From: Streptomyces xinghaiensis S187
Lineage (GTDB): Bacteria; Actinomycetota; Actinomycetes; Streptomycetales; Streptomycetaceae
Reading direction: 5' to 3'
DNA: 64,000 nucleotides
Assembly (NCBI RefSeq): GCF_000220705.2
Contig: NZ_CP023202.1
Span: forward strand, 6,168,501-6,232,500
Part shown: piece after piece, positions 60,388 through 64,000 of the stretch
How positions within the stretch are numbered: position 1 is the stretch's first letter
How the letters are laid out: each line of letters begins with the position of its first letter
Made by a program: the position numbers and the translations under genes
Notes under the pieces: generated by a model
What the model saw: the letters and a program-made list of their open reading frames with translations, nothing else
Told to the model about the DNA's origin: nothing
Database searches by the model: none

Positions 60388-60792
60388 GTGCAACCTGTCA
60401 TTCTCGACACCGACGTCGCTTCCCTCACCCACAAGGGCAAGCTCACCGGACCGCTGGCCACCCGGCTCATCGGCCGCAAGCCGCTGATCACCTTCGTGAC
60501 CTACGGCGAGCTGACCCAATGGAGCGAGATCCGTGACTGGGGCAGTCTCCGACGCCAAGAACTCGCCGACTGGCTCTCCGGCGTCCCCGTTGTGCCCGGT
60601 GACGAAGCCGTGGCCGCGACCTGGGGCAAGCTCTCCGCCGCCGGCAGGAAGGCGGGGAGACCACAGCCGGTCAACGACATGTGGATCGCCGCCTGCTGTC
60701 TCACTCATGACCTGCCGCTCGCGACGTTGAACCTCAAGGACTACGAGTACTTCAGGGACAAGCACGACCTGCGCGTCCTTGGTGAGGGATAG
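60388..60792 (+). CDS. PIN-domain toxin, VapC-like ribonuclease
   Basis: 134 codons from GTG 60388. PIN fold with the acidic metal-binding residues: VILDTDVASL (Asp 7 or 9), FVTYGELTQW (Glu about 40), PVNDMWIAACCLTHDLPLATLNLKDYEYF (Asp in NDMW and Asp in KDY). VapC toxins are Mg-dependent RNases that cut tRNA or rRNA when not held by the antitoxin. There is no ribosome site, so translation is probably coupled to the antitoxin gene. Codon use is slightly less extreme in GC than neighbours, compatible with acquisition by transfer. Confidence 0.88.
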   Translation: MQPVILDTDVASLTHKGKLTGPLATRLIGRKPLITFVTYGELTQWSEIRDWGSLRRQELADWLSGVPVVPGDEAVAATWGKLSAAGRKAGRPQPVNDMWIAACCLTHDLPLATLNLKDYEYFRDKHDLRVLGEG

Positions 60793-60969
60793 CCCGGCCC
60801 GGGTCCCCGTCGGCGGAGCCTGTTCCCGCCGGGGTGCCCGGCGTCCGACGGCTGTGGTGGACCGCAGTGTCAGCGCGAAAGCGCGGATGCGGGTGTCCCG
60901 CGTGACTGTTCGGTCGGCCGTGCGGCGGGTGCGGTGGCGGCCGGGACGGTCCGTCGAAAGCCGTGCGGG

Positions 60970-61740
60970 TCAGCCGGCCGTGAACTTGTCGAAGCCCGTC
61001 GTGCTCCAGGTGCCGCCGTCCGCCGTCACCGCGAACGCCTCCACGTCCTCCAGCGCCTCCAGCCAGTCCCGTGCCGAGCGGCCCCGCGCGAAGGCCGCCG
61101 TGGCCCAGGCGTCCGCCGCCGTCAGACCCTCCGCCAGCACCGTGACGGAGGCCAGGCCGTGCCGGGGCGGGGAGCCCGTGCGCGGGTCCAGGACGTGGCA
61201 GCCGCGTTCGGCCGTGCCGCTGGTGGCCACGGCCAGCCGGCCCTCGCCCTCCACGACGGCGGCGAGCCGGCCCGGGCGCAGCGGGTCGCTGATCCCGGTG
61301 CGCCAGGGCCGCCCGGGGCCGGCGCGGCCGCACAGCTGGATGTCGCCGCCGCCGTTCACGCAGCTGTCGGCGGCCCCGGCCTCGGCCAGCCGCTGAGAGG
61401 CCTTCTCCACCGCCCAGCCCTTGACCAGCCCGGTCGGGTCGAGCCCGCCGGCGTACCGGGTGCTGAACCAGCCGTCGCTCATCTCCTCCGCGCCCTCGCA
61501 GAGCAGCAGGACCTCCGCGATCAGCGGATCGCAGTCACCGGCCGACAGCTCGCCGCGCGCCAGCCGGCTGAGTTCGCTCTCCTCCCGGTACGGGGAGAAC
61601 AGCTCGTCCACCCGGTGCAGCCAGGCCACCGCGTCCTCGACCGCGGGCCCGGCCTCGTGCGCCCGCGGGCCCCGGACGTCGAGGGAGAAGACCGTGCCCA
61701 TGGCCTCCTCGACCCGGCGGAACCGGGGAGGTTCAGCCAC
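60970..61740 (-). CDS. apbE: FAD:protein FMN transferase
   Basis: 256 codons from GTG 61740, which overlaps the end of the FMN-binding gene; the internal ATG 61701 would remove part of the conserved RVEEAMGTVFSLDV start. Other family marks: DELFSPYREESELSRLARGE, DPTGLVKGWAVEKASQRL, CVNGGGDIQLCG (FAD site), VATSGTAERGCHVLDPRTG and TAADAWATAAFARG with the metal-binding Asp/Thr. ApbE moves FMN from FAD to a Thr of a partner protein outside the membrane. The partner is encoded immediately upstream. I see no signal peptide, so export or membrane access must occur another way. Confidence 0.93.
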   Translation of the reverse strand: MAEPPRFRRVEEAMGTVFSLDVRGPRAHEAGPAVEDAVAWLHRVDELFSPYREESELSRLARGELSAGDCDPLIAEVLLLCEGAEEMSDGWFSTRYAGGLDPTGLVKGWAVEKASQRLAEAGAADSCVNGGGDIQLCGRAGPGRPWRTGISDPLRPGRLAAVVEGEGRLAVATSGTAERGCHVLDPRTGSPPRHGLASVTVLAEGLTAADAWATAAFARGRSARDWLEALEDVEAFAVTADGGTWSTTGFDKFTAG

Positions 61741-62317
61741 CGGCCCGGTCCAGGGCGCTCTGCAGGGACTTCTTGTAGCCCTCGCTGGTGAAGGTGGCGC
61801 CGGAGACGGTGTCGATCTCCGCGCTCTGCGCCTGCACCGCCTTCTTGCCGAGCTCCGGCACGGCCCGGGCGGTGATCGACTCGGTCTGCGGGTTGCCGGA
61901 CGGGGCCTGGGCGGCGTCGGCCGCGGTGATCTTCCCGCCGGTGAGGGTGATCCGGGCCTGGACGGGCCCGTACTCGGTCTTGACCAGGTCGCCGGTGACG
62001 GTGCGGGGCGCTTCCTGGGCCGGTGCCCCGTTCCCGCCCGCGTCCCCGTCCCCGCCCTGGCCGTCGCCGGGGGCCGCGGCCTCGCCCCCGCCCGCCGGCG
62101 CGCCGCCCGCCGGGTCCCCGGCCGGCGCGCCCGGGGAGGGCGCACCCGCTCCGCCCGACCCGGGCGCTGCCGGCGCTCCGGCGGCCGGCGGCTGCGCGAC
62201 GGAGGTCCGCTCGGCCTCCCACGGCGCGTACGGCATCTTCAGGGCCAGGAGCAGGACGACACCGGAGACGGTGGCGGCGCTGCCCAGGACGACGCGGCGT
62301 ATCGGGTGCTTCCTCAT
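61733..62317 (-). CDS. FMN-binding domain protein, exported and covalently flavinylated
   Basis: 194 codons. N-terminal membrane anchor (RRVVLGSAATVSGVVLLLAL), then about 65 residues of Ala/Gly/Pro/Asp-rich linker, and a C-terminal FMN-binding domain (TEYGPVQARITLTGGKITAADAAQ...SITARAVPELGKKAVQAQSAEIDTVSGATFTSEGYKKSLQ). SGATFTS is the ApbE target motif in which the second Thr carries FMN. It probably relays electrons outside the cell between the ferric-reductase-like protein (upstream gene, 31 bases away) and an external acceptor. Stop overlaps apbE by eight bases. Confidence 0.92.
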   Translation of the reverse strand: MRKHPIRRVVLGSAATVSGVVLLLALKMPYAPWEAERTSVAQPPAAGAPAAPGSGGAGAPSPGAPAGDPAGGAPAGGGEAAAPGDGQGGDGDAGGNGAPAQEAPRTVTGDLVKTEYGPVQARITLTGGKITAADAAQAPSGNPQTESITARAVPELGKKAVQAQSAEIDTVSGATFTSEGYKKSLQSALDRAGG

Positions 62318-62348
62318 GGGTTCTGCTCCGGCTCGCTCTCGCTGTGGC

Positions 62349-63830
62349 TCACAGCTCGAAGGACTCGTGGTGGATGCGGCGGGCCGGGACCCCGGCCTCG
62401 CGCAGGATGGCCTGGAACTCCTCGGCGAGGCCGGGAGGTCCGCACAGGTAGACGTCGTGCTTGGCGATGTCGGGGAGGACGCGGGCCATGCCCTCCGCGG
62501 TGATCTGCGGCCGGGTGCCGTCGGGTTCGTTGACGGCGGAGAACAGCTTCGCCTGCCGCCGCGCGGCGATGACGCGCAGTTCGTCCCAGAGCACCAGGTC
62601 CTCCTTGCGGCGGGCCCGGTACAGCAGCGTCAGGTCCCCGGGGGCGGCGGGGATCGTCTCGAACAGCGCCCGCATCGGGGTGATCCCGGCCCCGCCCGCG
62701 ATCAGCAGGACCTTGGTGCCGCGCCGCCCCTCCTCGCCGCGGGGCCGCTGCCGGCGGGCGGCGGTGAGCGCGCCGTACGGGCCCTCGGCCCAGACCCGGG
62801 TGCCGGCGGGGAGGGCGGCCAGGGCGGCGCTGTGGCCGCCCGCCGCCTTGACGGTGATGCGGAGCCGGTCGTCGCGCGGCGTCGCCGACAGGGAGTACGG
62901 GTTGGAGGTCCAGCGGAGCCCCGGGGCGAGGAACCGCCAGCGGAAGAACTGCCCCGCCTCGGCGTTCATCCCGTCCAGGTCCCGCCCCGACATGATGACG
63001 GAGGTGACGCCCGCGCCCTCCTCCACCACCGACTCCACCCGCAGCCGGTGGCGCAGGTTGAGCCGGACGGGGGTGATGATCCGGTACCAGAGCATGAGCG
63101 CGGTCACCGTGCCGTACAGCGCGTACCAGGCGGTCTGCGCCGCCGGGACGGCGAGGAACTCGGTGCCGGTGGAGAGCTGGTGCCAGAAGGCGAGGAACAC
63201 GGCGGCGTAGGTCAGCAGGTGCAGGTAGTACCAGAGCTCGTACGGCAGCGTCCGCCGCGCGGCGCCGGCCGAGATGAGGCCGATCACCACCAGCAGCACG
63301 GTGCCGATGGCGGCCTCGATCATGTCGGGGAAGTCGAGGACGACGGTGAGGAACTGGTCGACGAGGCCGGTGCCGGCCTGCTCCGCGTAGCCCCACACGA
63401 TCAGCCCGGTGTGTGCCACGATCAGGCTGATCGTGTAGCGGCCCGCCATCGCGTGCCAGCGGGCCACCCGGTCGGAGCCGATCCGCCGCTCCAGGACCGG
63501 CACCCGGGCCATGAGCAGCACCACCACGGCCGTGGAGTAGCCGGCCAGCAGCCCGGTGATCCGCCCGGCGCCGGTGATCCAGTCGGTGGTCGCCGAGACG
63601 ACCGGGGTGTTGTACCACCACAGGCCCAGCACGGCGAGGGCGCCCGCCCACAGCGCGCCCAGCACGGGCAGGGCGCCGGAACTGCGCGGCCGCATCCGCA
63701 CCTCGGCCCGCCGCCGCGCGGCGCGCCCCACGTCCGCGATCGTCTGGATCCTCGTCTGAGCCGCCGGCGCACCGGTCGCCGACGGTGGTGCCGTCGGCTG
63801 CCTCGTCGATGTCTCAGTGGTGATGCTCAC
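62349..63830 (-). CDS. Ferric-reductase-like transmembrane flavocytochrome
   Basis: 493 codons from GTG 63830, set by GGGAGG. A basic N-terminus is followed by about six helices of the ferric reductase-like domain with paired His ligands for two b-haems (RWHAMAGRYTISLIVAHTGLIVWGY and YYLHLLTYAAVFLAFWHQL). The C-terminal half is a ferredoxin-NADP reductase module: WTSNPYSLSATP (FAD), VLLIAGGAGITPMRALF and VYLCGPPGLAEEF (NAD(P)). It should pass electrons from cytosolic NAD(P)H through FAD and haem to the outer face, where the FMN protein encoded next receives them. The final acceptor (iron, oxygen, quinone) is unknown. Confidence 0.93.
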   Translation of the reverse strand: MSITTETSTRQPTAPPSATGAPAAQTRIQTIADVGRAARRRAEVRMRPRSSGALPVLGALWAGALAVLGLWWYNTPVVSATTDWITGAGRITGLLAGYSTAVVVLLMARVPVLERRIGSDRVARWHAMAGRYTISLIVAHTGLIVWGYAEQAGTGLVDQFLTVVLDFPDMIEAAIGTVLLVVIGLISAGAARRTLPYELWYYLHLLTYAAVFLAFWHQLSTGTEFLAVPAAQTAWYALYGTVTALMLWYRIITPVRLNLRHRLRVESVVEEGAGVTSVIMSGRDLDGMNAEAGQFFRWRFLAPGLRWTSNPYSLSATPRDDRLRITVKAAGGHSAALAALPAGTRVWAEGPYGALTAARRQRPRGEEGRRGTKVLLIAGGAGITPMRALFETIPAAPGDLTLLYRARRKEDLVLWDELRVIAARRQAKLFSAVNEPDGTRPQITAEGMARVLPDIAKHDVYLCGPPGLAEEFQAILREAGVPARRIHHESFEL

Positions 63831-63908
63831 GGTCCTGCCTCCCCGCTGCGCCCGGCTACCGGCAGTAGCCCCCGGCCTTCTCCCACCAGTACGGAGGAGA
63901 ACCGCCGG

Positions 63909-64000
63909 ATGCTCAGCGCGGGGGCGAAACGGGCCGTGGCACGGCCGCACACTCCTCCGGCGGGGGTCGTGGCCGTCGGGTGCCGCGCCCTCGTTCCCAG
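63909..64000 (+). CDS. Possible start of a gene running off the window
   Basis: ATG 63909 stands nine bases after GGAGGAG (63893-63899) and the frame (MLSAGAKRAVARPHTPPAGV...) stays open to the window end, divergent from the reductase gene. Only about 30 residues are visible and none are recognisable. Confidence 0.3.
   Translation, partial: MLSAGAKRAVARPHTPPAGVVAVGCRALVP

Overview
The window is chromosomal DNA from an actinomycete, almost certainly a Streptomyces. Evidence: about 70% or higher GC, heavy use of GTG starts, a Pup-proteasome locus, AGGAGG-type ribosome sites mixed with leaderless genes, a single TTA codon among roughly 60 genes, and the gene order PafA - FKBPs - PafBC - TatAC - HelY - GlnA4 cluster - infC/rpmI/rplT - pheST - argCJBDR familiar from Streptomyces core chromosomes. 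I see no insertion sequence, prophage, CRISPR array, rRNA or tRNA gene.

Layout. 1-11.7 kb: end of the proteasome alpha gene, Pup ligase pafA closed by a 24-bp perfect terminator hairpin, two FKBP prolyl isomerases, the WYL regulators pafB and pafC, two small proteins, tatA and tatC, a lipid kinase and the HelY helicase. 11.7-20.4 kb: a 5'-3' exonuclease, then a gamma-glutamylation pathway of the GlnA4 (ethanolamine) type: glutamine-amidotransferase-fold hydrolase, permease, FadR-type regulator, glutamine-synthetase-like ligase, aldehyde dehydrogenase and SDR, with two matching operator-like sites. 20.4-27.6 kb: DUF2510 membrane protein, PLP deaminase/aldolase, a mycosin-type protease with a Pro-rich membrane partner but no ESX genes, SseB, aquaporin, DUF1844.

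27.6-39.8 kb: infC (apparently starting at AUC) - rpmI - rplT with a structured leader and a classical terminator, an SpoU methyltransferase, an orphan histidine kinase carrying the only TTA (bldA) codon of the window, pheST, a membrane PP2C phosphatase, a TPR regulator and a Nudix hydrolase. 40-49 kb: 3-hydroxyacyl-CoA dehydrogenase, a Tat-exported GH10-like protein, a divergent transporter/MocR pair whose start codons overlap, a GAF/PAS/PP2C sensor phosphatase, and an S26 signal-peptidase-like protein that lacks both catalytic residues.

49-54.3 kb: two ECF sigma systems side by side, ECF42 with its DGPF protein and a textbook ECF42 promoter, and ECF41 (SigJ) with an FAD oxidoreductase. They are separated by a divergent pair: a LysR-type effector domain that has lost its N-terminal helix-turn-helix but has a basic AT-hook-like tail, and DUF5997. 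54.6-59.6 kb: the arginine operon argCJBDR behind a promoter overlapped by ARG-box-like sequence. 59.6-64 kb: an orphan DUF397 gene, a PIN-domain toxin-antitoxin pair, and an extracytoplasmic flavin electron-transfer set (ferric-reductase-like protein, FMN-binding lipoprotein-like protein, ApbE flavin transferase).

A recurring theme is transcription starting at or next to the start codon: at least eight genes have a TANNNT -10 box whose last base lies 6-7 nt from the start codon and no Shine-Dalgarno. No single large novel operon is evident. The least explained pieces are the LysR-effector/AT-hook + DUF5997 pair, the catalytically empty S26 protein beside the multi-sensor phosphatase, and the stand-alone mycosin with its membrane partner.
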